DNA from: Leptothermofonsia sp049200465
GTDB taxonomy: Bacteria > Cyanobacteriota > Cyanobacteriia > Leptolyngbyales > Leptolyngbyaceae
DNA length: 64,000 nucleotides
Direction: 5' to 3'
NCBI RefSeq assembly: GCF_049200465.1
Contig: NZ_CP120836.1
Span: forward strand, 558,001 to 622,000
Part shown: positions 38,701 through 47,900 of the stretch, piece by piece
Layout: the number at the start of each line of letters is the position of its first letter
Numbering within the stretch: the stretch's first letter is position 1
Position numbers and translations under genes: made by a program
Notes under the pieces: model-generated
Database searches by the model: none
What the model was told of the DNA's origin: nothing
The model's input: only the letters and a program-made list of their open reading frames with translations

Positions 38701-38959
38701 CCGGGTTGTAGGTGTCAGACCTATTAATACTAATGGAAATGGCTCTTCCAGCCAAACAGCACCAGCTCAAACGCTCATCCCCCTGCCTACACCCAAAGCC
38801 TGGAAGCCGGGCGATCCCATCCAGGAAGCGCAGGGATTGATGAAAACCATTGACGGGCGCATTGTATTGGGAACGGATTCCCAGTTGACCGCGATCGCCA
38901 AAGCTGAAGAAATCATTTGTGGCGAAATTAAACCCGAAGTCTCCTCCAATCGCCTTTAA
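32795..38959 (+). CDS. Two-partner-secretion exoprotein (filamentous haemagglutinin-type)
   Basis: A 2054-residue secreted protein. A signal peptide (about 10-32) precedes a TPS domain (about 38-165) with NLYLLNPSGIIFGPSASLDV. A very long run of parallel beta-helix repeats rich in Asn, Gly, Ser and Thr (NGGNISLTSR, TTAGDIFSYSILGNGGNV) follows. The last ~120 residues include GSCLARRNVEQGSF and a Pro-rich tail typical of cyanobacterial TPS proteins. It would be exported through a TpsB/ShlB pore, which is not encoded here. The role is likely adhesion or sheath structure. The frame is intact over 6 kb. AGGAGA precedes the ATG. Confidence 0.9.
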   Translation: MTHRWGWSCWRLGLAGTLTIGGVLAIGDRTPAQLSSDPSLGVESSEITENLLIQGILSDRIDGGATRGSNLFHSFLQFNVAANRGVYFSNPTGIQNILARVVGGSPSQILGRLGVLGQANLYLLNPSGIIFGPSASLDVQGSFIASTASAVEFGTDTLNTAEPGPIPLLAVEPGALFLNALSQQSGISNQANLVAGQNLSLVAGSVNSSGLLQAGGEVLVDARAGSAVVTEVTAPTVRLVASQNLAAQTVNAGTAFLSAGVSLQAQTVTAQATNLSAGFDLVVQNVTSNTATLTAGDNLFLNGSQLTISGDLSIGASNHVFISDSATTPLLAQVGGNLRIVGIRGVSVQTLANPASLLQTGGNLNLESAGNIAIEGRLTSGANFSLSADNNLLVTSSQLQATGNLELTTRNTLQVQDNLLNPLTVNAGAALTLRGDQGINILALSNPASLFQSGSNLNLQSSRAIAARGRFTSGTNLSFSAGTNLELTESSLNAPGDVALLAQNTVQIQDSVTTPFIVDAGGNLLIQGNQGVSIFALSNPTSLLQSGGNLSLVSDRSVAANGRFNAGGTLAIGSGGNIVLPFYTGPSLHLRAGGEIAIGAIDTSSATTNGGEVKLTAGQDITIGSISTFSTAPIGNGGLVTLTSFGGDITVTDFINTSSIEGFGGVVKLDTPVGRITVGTIDVSSLTGSSGSIFALAQGDITTTGSINATSLNGAAGSIDLTSLGGGINTTAGILEAFSVDGNGGIVSVNAQNDIVTGAIDSSSSTGNGGHISLTSRNGEITALDRLDTYSITGNGGNISLEALSRITTRTLDAASDNANGGNISLISRGGAIDTSAGDVFSYSILGNGGNVNFSARGNITTATIDSSTGIDGSATPNTIGGTTTLNSSNGAIDTTAGDLLSYSYLGNGGAVSLSAHGNITTALIDSSSGVDGFATAGAVGGAVNLTSSNGAINTTAGDIFSYSILGNGGNVTVNANRDIFTGNIDAASNTADGGNIRLTSSNGSINTTAGELLSFVATVDGGSGGEVSLRAANDVYVGDIRSDGGVNGSGGDIWIVSDRNGTIDISDQILNSSTFGIGRGGNILIETSASGTVSIARTQIDSTVEPGASGTGGNIIISGGTVLLDAVNLDTTTSGSGNGGNIAVTALNNGAVSITNNSLINTTVQPGAAGTGGNVSISGGQVSLDNSAINSGTSGFGNSGNVGITANSGAIALLNSSTISSDTSGSGNGGNISLTAPSITLFNGVQVTALTQGEGDGGSVFINADSGSLLLAASSYISTAVDNLTAQGEGGNIDVIAENVSLILGSRLEALTRGIGAAGDIRITAAGVIDISGADIAGLYSGLQTSSEAGSGSPGGNIIINSPGQPQGTLRIADGGYLSARTQSDFAGGNIEITVNNLELLGGGQLITSATSGGRGAAGSITVNAAQGVTIAGKNPNFAAGSPNPNEGASSGLFAQSEGSGDAGNLTVNTPQMLMQDSAQVSVASRGSGMGGQLTINANQLSVQTDAEISASTAGTGVGGQLSINANQVQVQTNGKISASTTGSGDGGQLSINANQVQVQTDGRISASTTGSGKGGVLTVNASDSVNLDQGGSLAARSEGEGEAGSLAINTPNFTVQNGAQATVSSTGTGNAGNLDVNARFVSLNNSGKLAAETVSGGGGNIQLRNLDTLQLDNGGQISASTESGQGGTLSISASRSINLNNRSGLFARATGTGDGTAGNLLLSTRQLTVQNESEISTSTAGAGNAGQIVAQANSLFLSNDGKITSRSDGAGNAGSITIQLGDLLQTNRGEISAASEQGGGGNITVTARDIELKNSSLISTRVSSGSGGGGNINITARDIFIALEDSDILANAEDGNGGRITIRSPVFIADLFANVGPNPGRDFSRFRGNGQVDISASSRFGVSGVVSIPDFSFLQDSLDSLSETFVSTEQIVAGSCLARRNVEQGSFVVSGTGGLPNDPYNLIRSQYRVVGVRPINTNGNGSSSQTAPAQTLIPLPTPKAWKPGDPIQEAQGLMKTIDGRIVLGTDSQLTAIAKAEEIICGEIKPEVSSNRL

Positions 38960-39469
38960 GGAGCTTGCTTCACCAGGCTAAGAACGGGGTACAGAGGTTC
39001 CACTCCTTCTTGGGGGCGGAGCCCCTCAAACCCCCATGTTGCAAAATTTAGTGTTTGCAACACTATAGCTATAGCCACCAGAGTTAGGACAGGGTACAGG
39101 GGTTTTACCCCTGCGTGGCGGCCTCGCCCACACACCTCTTGTTCACAAACTATTCGTGAACGCTATAGCAGTCCTTAATCATTTGTGAACGAGGGGAGTT
39201 GTGAAAGTCCTTCCACAATCCAGATAGGACTGCTGCAAATTGAACCTTCAATCATCCTGCTATTAAGCAATATCAGCCAGAACTGCGGTAATCTGAAGAC
39301 TTTAATCAAAACGATTTCCCGGATAGGTTCTCTTATCAGGGAAAATTATTTCTAAAACTAAAGCGCCATCGGACAGAACCCCACTCCCCATTCTGTCTTC
39401 TGACTCCTGGCTTCTCCTTCTTCTTTCCTCTTTCCCCCCGTCCCCAGCCCCCCTTGATCCCCTGCCTGT
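38960..39469. other. Intergenic region, 510 bp, mostly dispersed repeats
   Basis: It holds the two half copies described at 38970-39135, then the upstream region of the cyclase gene. No coding region is supported. Confidence 0.55.
38970..39135. repeat. Repeat families 1 and 2, composite copy E
   Basis: Two half copies of family 1 (ACCAGGCTAAGAACGGGGT and TATAGCTATAGCCACCAGAG) are joined by the family 2 element CATGTTGCAAAATTTAGTG then TTTGCAACACTA. The composite suggests nested insertion or recombination. Confidence 0.7.
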
Positions 39470-41398
39470 ATGTGGTCGAAGTTGAGCAGCAAAATCTGGA
39501 AATGGCCTGTTGTTTGGGTTACGGCTCCTAGTGCAGCAGGGATTGTGATTACCCTGCGACTGTTGGGATGGCTGCAACCCTTTGAGTGGATGGCGCTTGA
39601 CCAATTTTTTCTGCGCCGTCCAGCAGAATCGGCTGACCCGCGGATTGTCATCATTGGGATTAACGAGCAAGACATTAAAAACCTGGGGCGCTGGCCCATG
39701 ACAGATGCGGAACTGGCTCAATTGCTGAAGCGAGTGAAGGAGCAAAAACCCCGGGCGATCGGGCTTGACCTGTACCGCGATCTTCCCATTGAGCCAGGGC
39801 ACCAGGAGCTTGTCCACATTTTTGAAACAACCCCCAACCTGATTGGAATTGAGAAAAAAGGAGGCGCAAAAGATATCCCAATCTTTCCGCCCCAGGCTCT
39901 GGCAAAGCAGGGGCAGGTAGCTTCCAATGACATTTTAGAAGACAGCGACAACAAAATCCGGCGGGGGTTTTTCTACTGGACCAACCCGGATACGGGAGAA
40001 GCTCTAGAGAGTCTGGGGTTAAGGTTGGCGCTAATCTACCTGGAGGCTGAGGGAATCACTCCTAAACCTGCTGCCGCCAACCCTGACTATTTGCAGCTAG
40101 GCGAGGCTGTCTTCCCTATCTTTGAAGCAAATGATGGCAGTTATGTTCGAGCAGATGCGGGGGGATACCAGGTTTTGCTCAACTTCCGTGGGCAGGCAGG
40201 TACCATGGAAATGGTTTCCATGGCCGATGTTTTACAGGGCAAAATTCCCCTTAACCTGTTCCGCGATCGCATCGTTTTTATCGGTCCCACTGCCGAAAGT
40301 TTGAAAGATTTTTTCCTCACTCCTTACAGTGGGGTTTCGGGTATTGTGCCCCAGCCCATGTCGGGTGTGGAGATCCAGGCGAATCTTACTAGCCAGATTT
40401 TAAGTGCGGTTCTTGATGGACGGCAGGGGATTCAAGTCTGGCCTGATCCGGTGGAGGCAGGGTGGATTGTTCTGTGGGCCATCATCGGCACCACACTGGG
40501 CTGGTGGGTGCGATCGCCCCGACAGGCTATCGCAGGAATGGTCTGTCTTGAAGGCAGCCTGGTGATTGGCTGCTATCTGGCATTTCTGGCGGGGTGGTGG
40601 ATTCCCGTCGTTCCTCCAGCCCTGGCTCTGGCGGGTTCTGCCATTGTTCTGACTGGCTATGCGGCTTACCAGGAACGGGAAGACCGGCGGACAGTGATGA
40701 GTTTGTTTGGGCGACACGTTAATCCGGAGATTGCCGAAGCCATCTGGCGCGATCGTGATCAAATCTTAAAGGAAGGTCGCTTGCCAGGACGGAAGATGAC
40801 AGCAACCGTTTTGTTTACCGACATTAAAGACTTTAGCGGCATCACCGAACGAACCGACCCTGAAACCCTGATGGACTGGCTCAACGAATACATGGCCGCA
40901 ATGAGTCAACTAGTGTTGGACTATGGCGGCATCGTTGATAAGTTCATTGGAGACTCCATCATGGCAGTGTTTGGAGTACTGCTCTCGAATCATACACCGG
41001 AGGCGATCGCAGAAGAGGCCCAGAAAGCAGTCAAATGCGCCGTCGAAATGGCTTCTACTCTGCATGCCCTCAACCTGAAGTGGCAGAGCCAGGGACTACC
41101 CACCACCAGTATGCGAGTCGGTATTTCTACAGGTATGGTCGTAACGGGTACGCTGGGTGGTCAGCAGCGATTGGATTACACTACCATTGGCGACAGCGTT
41201 AACGTTGCCGCCCGCCTGGAAAGCTACGATAAGTCTTTGAGTGGTGGTATCTGCCGCATCCTGATCAGTGAAGAAACCCACACGCTGATTCAAGATAAAT
41301 TTCTAACGAAACTAATTGGAAATGTACGGCTTCGGGGGCGAGAACGCCCAACAAAAATTTATCAAGTCTTGATAGAAACACTGAGACAGGGTGATTAA
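39470..41398 (+). CDS. CHASE2-domain class III adenylate cyclase
   Basis: A 642-residue membrane receptor cyclase. One N-terminal hydrophobic segment leads to an extracytoplasmic CHASE2 sensor (about 45-310), then about three membrane helices (about 325-405) and a C-terminal catalytic domain (about 440-625). The metal-binding Asp residues are in LFTDIKDFSG and FIGDSIMAVFG, the adenine-selecting Lys is in VDKFIGD, and the transition-state Asn and Arg are in GDSVNVAARLE. It makes cAMP from ATP in response to an external signal. It lies between the exoprotein and the DUF928 gene, all on one strand. Confidence 0.93.
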   Translation: MWSKLSSKIWKWPVVWVTAPSAAGIVITLRLLGWLQPFEWMALDQFFLRRPAESADPRIVIIGINEQDIKNLGRWPMTDAELAQLLKRVKEQKPRAIGLDLYRDLPIEPGHQELVHIFETTPNLIGIEKKGGAKDIPIFPPQALAKQGQVASNDILEDSDNKIRRGFFYWTNPDTGEALESLGLRLALIYLEAEGITPKPAAANPDYLQLGEAVFPIFEANDGSYVRADAGGYQVLLNFRGQAGTMEMVSMADVLQGKIPLNLFRDRIVFIGPTAESLKDFFLTPYSGVSGIVPQPMSGVEIQANLTSQILSAVLDGRQGIQVWPDPVEAGWIVLWAIIGTTLGWWVRSPRQAIAGMVCLEGSLVIGCYLAFLAGWWIPVVPPALALAGSAIVLTGYAAYQEREDRRTVMSLFGRHVNPEIAEAIWRDRDQILKEGRLPGRKMTATVLFTDIKDFSGITERTDPETLMDWLNEYMAAMSQLVLDYGGIVDKFIGDSIMAVFGVLLSNHTPEAIAEEAQKAVKCAVEMASTLHALNLKWQSQGLPTTSMRVGISTGMVVTGTLGGQQRLDYTTIGDSVNVAARLESYDKSLSGGICRILISEETHTLIQDKFLTKLIGNVRLRGRERPTKIYQVLIETLRQGD

Positions 41399-41557
41399 AA
41401 TCAGACTAGATTAAAATCAGATTATAGAAATGTCAGAATTTAGAGTGGGTACTGAAATTCTCAGCTTTCCTTGAGTAAGTTTACGGGTGCATGCTGCCAG
41501 TGGGTTCCCAGTTCTCGGCTTTCAATTCCCCCACCTGTATAAATTCAAAGGACCACT

Positions 41558-42319
41558 ATGGCTACCCCCCGCTTTTTGATCACCTCCACCGCCGTCGCTC
41601 TTGCGTTGCAGTCGTTCAGTTTCCTTAACGCTCCAATTCAAACCCCTTCGGCTTCCAATTATCTGGGGTTGGCGGCTCCTGCCTTAGCTGCACAAACCGT
41701 TTATCGACCTCCTCTCCGCCCCCGTCCCCTCATTCGGACTAGTGGAACAGGCTCCCGTGGCTGTTATCAGAAAAATCAGCCGATTCAACTCAGCCTTCTG
41801 GTGCCTGAACGTCACGTTGGGCAAACTGTTTCAGCCCGTCCCAGTTTCTTCTGGTACCTGGAAAATGCCAAAGTTGCCAAGTTTACTTTGGTAGAGCCAG
41901 GAGTTCCTAAGCCCCTGCTTGAGAAAACCCTTCAGGTATCAGGAGCAGGAATCATGCAGGTTGAGCTGCCTGAAAATGCCCCGGAACTTGCCGTTGGCAA
42001 GGAATATCGCTGGTCGGTCACAGTACTATGTAATCCCAACCGCCCATCTGAGGTGGCATCCTACACTCAATCTTTCATTGAACGGGTGGCTTCCACCCCT
42101 GAGTTAATTAAACAATTGGGAAACGCAAAGTCTGACCTGGAGCGGGCTCGCATCTATGCCCAGTCGGGCCTATGGTACGACACTCTCTCAGCCCTGTCCA
42201 CCGCCAGCGAGAAAGATCCTATTGCTCGCAGCGAGATGCTTTCCCTGCTTGACCAGGTTGGTTTATCTAATGTCACCAAGCAGGCTCGCAAGAATGAGCA
42301 GGCCGCCAATTTACGCTAA
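41558..42319 (+). CDS. DUF928-family exported protein
   Basis: A 253-residue protein with an N-terminal signal region (about 1-45, ending near ALAAQ). The DUF928-like core follows (RGCYQKNQPIQLSLLVPE, TVSARPSFFWYLENA) and then helical repeats (LERARIYAQSGLWYDTLSAL) that resemble TPR-like helices. DUF928 genes are commonly found near CHASE2-cyclase and TPS genes in cyanobacteria, as here. AAGGA precedes the ATG. The biochemical role is unknown. Confidence 0.85.
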   Translation: MATPRFLITSTAVALALQSFSFLNAPIQTPSASNYLGLAAPALAAQTVYRPPLRPRPLIRTSGTGSRGCYQKNQPIQLSLLVPERHVGQTVSARPSFFWYLENAKVAKFTLVEPGVPKPLLEKTLQVSGAGIMQVELPENAPELAVGKEYRWSVTVLCNPNRPSEVASYTQSFIERVASTPELIKQLGNAKSDLERARIYAQSGLWYDTLSALSTASEKDPIARSEMLSLLDQVGLSNVTKQARKNEQAANLR

Positions 42320-42376
42320 ATCATCTGTTGAGAAAGCCAATTAAAATCAAAGGATAGCTAACGGCTAGCTGTTGAT

Positions 42377-42492
42377 TTATAGCAATAGCCACCAGGCTTA
42401 GGACGGGGTGCAGGGGTTCCATCCCTGGCTGGGGGCTTCGCCCCCACACCCCCTTAAAACCAATGCCCTAAGTAACCTGGTGACAGCCATAT
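42377..42492. repeat. Dispersed palindromic repeat, family 1, copy F
   Basis: A full copy from TTATAGCAATAGCCACCAGG to ACCTGGTGACAGCCATA with a GGGGGCTTCGCCCCC hairpin. It ends 9 bp from the 3' end of purQ. Confidence 0.85.
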
Positions 42493-42500
42493 TTCATCCG

Positions 42501-43245
42501 TTAGCCGTAATTTTTGGCTAACTGTTGCAACAGTCCCTTGAACAGACGAATGCCATCTGTACCTCCCAGTATCGGATCGGAGGCCCGTTCCGGGTGGGGC
42601 ATCATGCCCAGTACGTTGCCTTGACGATTGCAGATTCCCGCAATGTTGTTCAGCGAGCCATTGGGATTGCTGGAAGGGGCTACTTCTCCTTCAGTTGTGC
42701 AGTAGCGAAACACTACCTGACCGTTGGCTTCAATTTCTGCCAGGGTGTTGGTATCGGCGTAGTAACTGCCTTCACCGTGGGCGATGGGGATAGTGACTAC
42801 TTCGCCAGGCTGATAGTTCTGTGTCCAGGGTAAATCGTTCCGCTCGACACGCAACGGGACGCGATCGCAAATAAAATGCAGATCTCGGTTTCGCACCAAT
42901 GCTCCGGGCAGTAACCCTGCCTCCGTCAGTACCTGAAATCCATTGCAAATTCCCAGCAGAAACCTTCCCCTGATTCGCATGTTCAATAGCGGACTTCATC
43001 GCGGGTGAAAAGCGGGCGATCGCACCGCACCTGAGATAATCCCCATAACTAAATCCACCCGGAATTACGACCACATCCAGGTCAGATAGGTCGCTATCCT
43101 CATGCCACACCATCCGGGTTGGCTGATTCAACAGCGTTTGAGTTACGTAAGCAACATCGCGATCGCAATTGGACCCCGGAAACACAATTACGCCAAACTT
43201 TACCGCCACAGGCCGATTCTCCCCTTGGTTGACCATCTTGATCAT
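42501..43245 (-). CDS. purQ: Phosphoribosylformylglycinamidine synthase subunit PurQ, frameshifted
   Basis: The glutaminase subunit of FGAM synthase (purine synthesis step 4). The 5' frame (FGVIVFPGSNCDRDVAYVTQ to SAIEHANQGK) and the 3' frame (FLLGICNGFQVLTEAGLLPG to the end, with HPERASDP) join only if one G near 42963 is removed. The catalytic Cys is in GICNGF, and the His/Glu pair in MPHPERA. A GTG at 43209 is an alternative start. Because purQ is usually needed for purine synthesis, a sequencing or assembly error is as likely as a real mutation. No purS is seen upstream. Confidence 0.88.
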
Positions 43246-43796
43246 AGGACAGGGGTGGGGGGATGGGGGGATTGCTCTTTATATCCCTTACTCCATCACA
43301 CTCCTACGCCCCTACTCCACCACACTCCTACTCACCCACTCATCCACCCTTCCACTCCATCACTCCCTTACTCCATCACTTCCCCGCCCTCCTCCTTCTT
43401 CCCCTTCTGACTTCTCCCTCTCTAATAATTTAAGTTTTGGAAAGATTTCAGCTTTGACGAAATTCCTAAATGGTCTGAATTCTGGCTTCTTGAAGCATTT
43501 CAGGAATTCTCCATCGCTTGAATTCTGAGAATCACGAATTAACATTAGGAGATGAAACAGAGCACTTAAGTTGGTGGAACAAATAAATATAAAGCTGCCA
43601 TCAGATGGGTTAATAACAGCATGACCTGATGCTGTTTAGGGGGTTAGTCATCTACGACTATGCCTTCTCTTATCTGATGGACTATTTTGTTTACTTGCTT
43701 AACACTCTGCAATCAAAAGAAAGAGTTAAGTAATGGGGAGTTGATCCGCGATCGCCCCATACTTAACGCGAGAACTAGTTCGAAGGAGAATAAAGA
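43246..43796. other. Intergenic region, 551 bp
   Basis: The left part is pyrimidine-rich with degenerate heptamers (CTCCTAC, ACTCCAT) and CACTCATCCACCC, which recurs elsewhere in the window. The right part is the FKBP leader, with a HIP1 site near 43748 and AAGGAG before the ATG. No gene is seen. Confidence 0.5.
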
Positions 43797-44225
43797 ATGG
43801 CACAAGCAAAACACGGTGATACGGTTAAGGTGCACTATACGGGCAAGCTGGATGATGGCACCGTGTTTGATTCTTCCGCCAACCGTGAGCCACTGGAATT
43901 TACGATTGGGGCAGGAAATATCATTCCCGGTTTTGAAAAGGCCGTAGTGGGTATGGCTCAGGGAGAATCTAAAACGGAGGTTATCCCCACTGAGCAAGCT
44001 TACGGTCCTTACATGGAAGAAATGGTGGTAACAATTGACCGCCAGCAAATGCCTGCTGAAATTGAACCTGAAGTGGGTCAGCAGCTTCACATTCAGCAAC
44101 CGGATGGGCAGTTGCTTCCCGTCATGGTTACGGATGTTTCAGACTCAACCGTTACTCTGGATGCCAACCATCCTCTAGCAGGTGAGAATCTGACGTTTGA
44201 TATTCAGTTAGTTGAGATTGGGTAG
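43797..44225 (+). CDS. FKBP-type peptidyl-prolyl isomerase, SlyD-like
   Basis: A 142-residue protein folding helper catalysing proline cis-trans isomerisation. The FKBP part opens VKVHYTGKLDDGTVFDSS, with PLEFTIGAGNIIPGFEKAVV. The insert-in-flap chaperone domain follows (VIPTEQAYGPYMEEMVVTID to about residue 125), and the end NHPLAGENLTFDIQLVEI is typical. The His-rich metal tail of E. coli SlyD is absent. AAGGAG lies 9 bases before the ATG. Confidence 0.92.
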   Translation: MAQAKHGDTVKVHYTGKLDDGTVFDSSANREPLEFTIGAGNIIPGFEKAVVGMAQGESKTEVIPTEQAYGPYMEEMVVTIDRQQMPAEIEPEVGQQLHIQQPDGQLLPVMVTDVSDSTVTLDANHPLAGENLTFDIQLVEIG

Positions 44226-44256
44226 AAGGAAAGTTTTTTTTACCCAGCTTGCCATG

Positions 44257-44345
44257 GGTTTGTCAATTTTTTTGGTGGCAATCCTGGAAAGGGGGTCGAG
44301 GGAATCAGGGTTTCAAGGAGTCAGAGCCCTGTTTCTAGAACCCTT
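44257..44345. repeat. Dispersed repeat, ~90 bp, copy 2
   Basis: Matches 14123-14212, including GTGGCAATCCTGGAAAGGGG and GAGTCAGAGCCC and the GTTTCTAGAAC end. Confidence 0.75.
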
Positions 44346-44565
44346 CCTTGCCATAAATCTGGTAGATCAACTTAAAAGTTTCACAATGTTTGTAGTTCAG
44401 GCTTTAGCCTGTTCGACTGAAGTCGTCATTACAAGCGTTGCAAGATTCACTGTTTCGTCTGCTAGTGGTTCACCAAAGGAATTTTGCCTAGTTATCTAAA
44501 CCTGTAAAGACCAATTTAGGGGGTTTTGAAGGGTTTGCAACCCTTCAAAATCCGCCTGGCAGGCT

Positions 44566-44660
44566 ACGAGTGTTGCAAACACTAAATTTTGCAACATGGG
44601 GTTTGGGGGCGAAGCCCCCAGGCAGGGGTTCTACCCTGCACCCCCAGCAAAACTTTTGTT
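44566..44660. repeat. Repeat families 1 and 2, inverted copy G
   Basis: GAGTGTTGCAAACACTAAAT, TTTGCAACATGGGG, then GGGGGCGAAGCCCCC and AGGGGTTCTACCCTGCACCC. This is the inverse of the junctions at 20.05 and 39.03 kb. Confidence 0.7.
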
Positions 44661-44667
44661 TTGCCAT

Positions 44668-44693
44668 ACTAGTGGTCTGTCAAGACCACTAGT
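44668..44693. repeat. Perfect 11-bp inverted repeat
   Basis: ACTAGTGGTCT and AGACCACTAGT flank a 4-base loop. There is no clear T tract, so terminator function is doubtful. Confidence 0.6.
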
Positions 44694-44914
44694 ATTTGCA
44701 ACACCAGTTCAAAAACAACACCAGTTCAAAAAACTGTATGCCCGAAGGTAGCGCTGTTCTTCTTCGGGCATGTCGTCATTCGCCCCTACAGGCCGCCACT
44801 CTACAAACGGATTTTTATCATACCTGTCACTTCACACCTGTCACCTGTTATAAAGGGTAGCGGTGATGACTTAAAGTTTTGATCCATTTTCAGTGGTGCC
44901 TGAGGAGCTTACCA

Positions 44915-47900
44915 ATGGAACCCTTTGCTAAATCCACCCAATTCGCTTTCGTCGATCCGGTTGTTACTGGACCCCTGGAAAGATCGAAGCGATCGCTCCT
45001 GTCTCCCCTATCTACTGACCCACTGGATGCCCGCCTCTCTTCATCCTCCCATTCTGGCCGCTTCACTGCATTCAATGAGACGGCAACCCCACCTCCCATC
45101 GATGGTTCCCTGGTTCAAATTCAGCCCCTGGCGCAAAATCTTGGCTCGCTGATTGGGCAAAGGCAGCTTAGCGGTAGCCTCAACGCCAGCAATCCTTACG
45201 ATGTCTATCGATTCGATATTCCCACAACGACCGGGTTAACCAGCGTCAATCTGGCTGGTACGGGCACTAATGTTATTACCTCGGAAGCCCTGGTCGTTCT
45301 GGTAGAAGACAGAAACAATAATGGCAGAGTCGATGCCGGTGAAGCGTTTGAAGGCTCCAGTACCAGCCCTGTGCGTCGTCCCTATGGGCCTGGCACCTAT
45401 TACGTTGTGGTTTATTTCACAAATGGTGCTCTGGATTATACCCTCACCCTGGAAACCGACTTTGCGGGTAATACTCTGGCCACTGCTGCCAACCTGGGTC
45501 CGCTCTCCGCCAGGCAATCCTTTCAAGATGCTATCAGCATTAACGATGGTGAAGATTTTTACCGCTTTAGCGTTGATACAGAAAGTGACTTTACTTTACT
45601 ACTGGATAACTTGACGGCAGATGCCAACGTCCAACTGGTTCAAGACCTGAACAATAATCGGGTTGTTGAAGATAGCGAGATTTTGCAGGCATCGGCTAAT
45701 CCAGGTATAACGGCGGAGGCGATCGCTCGCCGCCTGGCACCAGGCACCTATTTTGTCCGAATTTTGCCGGGGGCTGGTGTCAGCACCAACTATACGCTGA
45801 CTCTAAGTTTTGATCAGGCAGGCAATGCCCTTAGTTCAGCACGGAGTCTTGATTTCCTGAGTGAGGTCCAATCTTTTTACGACTTTTTGGACAGTGCAGA
45901 TCCAGAAGACGCTTACCGCTTCGAGGTATTCACTGAAAGCAACTTGAGTTTGCTCGTTGAAGGATTCAGTGATCTGGCATCTATTCAATTAGTCCGGGAT
46001 GGCAACGGGAATGGCATCGTTGAAGCCGAAGAAATTTTGGCAACCTCAGCCAATCTGGTAGGAACAAGAATTGCTACGCTTGGCAGCAGTCTGGCGATCG
46101 GCACCTGTTTCATCCGTGTTTTGCCATCTACCCCGGCTGCCAGTGCCACTAACTATCGATTAGACATCCTTGTAACTGGAGCAGACCAGGCAGGCAATGA
46201 TCTGCTGAGTCCACGTGACATCGGGCTTTCTTCAATCGCCACCTCCTTTACTGATTGGGTCGATGGAGCAGACCCCAATGACTTTTACCGCTTTTCCCTA
46301 ATCAACACCAGTACTGTCAATCTGACACTGGACTCTTTGATTGCCGACGCCAATCTGCAATTAATTCAAGACCTAAATGAGAATGGCATCATCGACAGCA
46401 ATGAAATCTTACAAACCTCAGCCAACCCAGGCATCGCACCCGAAATCATTAACCCGCTGCTGGGGGCTGGCACCTATTTCGTCCGGGTTTATCCAGCCAG
46501 TGGAGCGACCAATTATCGCCTTACGGCATCAATGGTTTCGCTCATGGACCTGGCGGGAAACAACCTCAATGATGCCCGTCTGGTCAACCTTAATGGTGCG
46601 GCAACCACCTTTGCCGATCAAATTGGTAATAGTGATTTAGAAGATTATTACCGTTTCAATATCGCTAATGATGGCAGCACGCTAAATCTTTTGTTGGATG
46701 GATTGACGGCTGATACGAATGCGCAACTGATTCAGGACCTTAACAGCGATGGATTGGTGGATAGCAACGAAATCCTGGATGTTGCCGTTGGCACTGGATC
46801 TACCAAAATCCTGAACCGCCCTCTCAGTGCAGGTACCTACTTTGTAAGGATTGTGGGAACTACCCCTAACATCAGCACTGACTATACGTTGAGTTTGTCG
46901 CTCGATCAGGCTGGCAATACTCCTAACTTAGCCCGTCCCATCCAGCTCAATGGCACTTCTAATATACTTAGCGATTGGGTAAGTATTGCTGATACCGTTG
47001 ATTATTACCAGATTAGTTTAAGCACGAGTACAAATCTCAGTTTAGTTTTGAATGGGCTCAGTACAGATGTAAACTTCCGGCTTTTAGACAGTGCGGGAAG
47101 TTTGATTCAAGATTCAACTAGAGCTGAAGACGGTACCCGATCGCTAAACCGCATTGAATTACCAGGGACTTATCTGATTGAGATTTCATCTCTTGGTGGC
47201 AACACCAACTACAGGTTACAGGTGGATGCCCCTCCCGTCGATAACGCTGGAAATACCCTGGCTAATGCTCTTGATTTGGGTTCACTCAGAGGCAACCAAA
47301 CGTTCAGTGATTTTATTAGCAATTTCGATCGAGAAGAGTTCTACCGTTTCAATGTTGATGCAGCCGGTTTACTCAATGTTCAATTAACTAATCTGGTTGC
47401 TGATGCCAATCTATTTCTGATTCAAGATCTCAATAATAACGGAATCATTGACTCAGATGAGTTTTTACAGTCTTCCATCAATTCAGGGACGATCGCAGAA
47501 TCCATTACCCAAAGCCTGACTCCTGGCACGTATTTCATCTATGTTCTGCAAGGCTCTTCAAATGCCAACACTTCCTACAGCCTGAGCCTTGCCTTTGATC
47601 AAGTGGGAAATACATTGGCTACGCCTTTGGATATTACGGTAGATGCAACCAACCGTAGTTTTAGTGATTTTGTAAGTGCGACAGGCACCGATACTGACGA
47701 TTTTTATCGCTTCACGCTAGCTACCGACCAGACGCTTAACCTGGCGCTGACCACCTTTAACCAATCCATTGGGGTGCAACTGATTCAGGATTTGAATGGC
47801 AATGGAGTGGTTGACAGCAATGAAGTATTACAGGCTCAGGGAACCACAGGCACCGCTGTCATTTCCTTCAGTCGAACGCTTGCGGCTGGTACCTACTGGC

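Larger units (their letters stand above)
44226..44914. other. Intergenic region, 689 bp, mostly repeats
   Basis: Contents in order: the ~90 bp dispersed repeat copy 2 (44257-44345), a family 1/2 repeat copy (44566-44660), a perfect hairpin near 44668-44693, and a 16-bp tandem repeat (AACACCAGTTCAAAAA). GAGGAG precedes the next ATG. No gene is supported. Confidence 0.6.

Noticed and set aside
32795..38959. Contact-dependent or polymorphic toxin
   Set aside because: The TPS domain is present, but the C-terminus is the usual cyanobacterial tail with no toxin domain and there is no immunity gene downstream.
39470..41398. Cyclase of a CBASS-type antiviral system
   Set aside because: It is a class III adenylate cyclase with CHASE2 sensor, not a CD-NTase, and no effector is adjacent.
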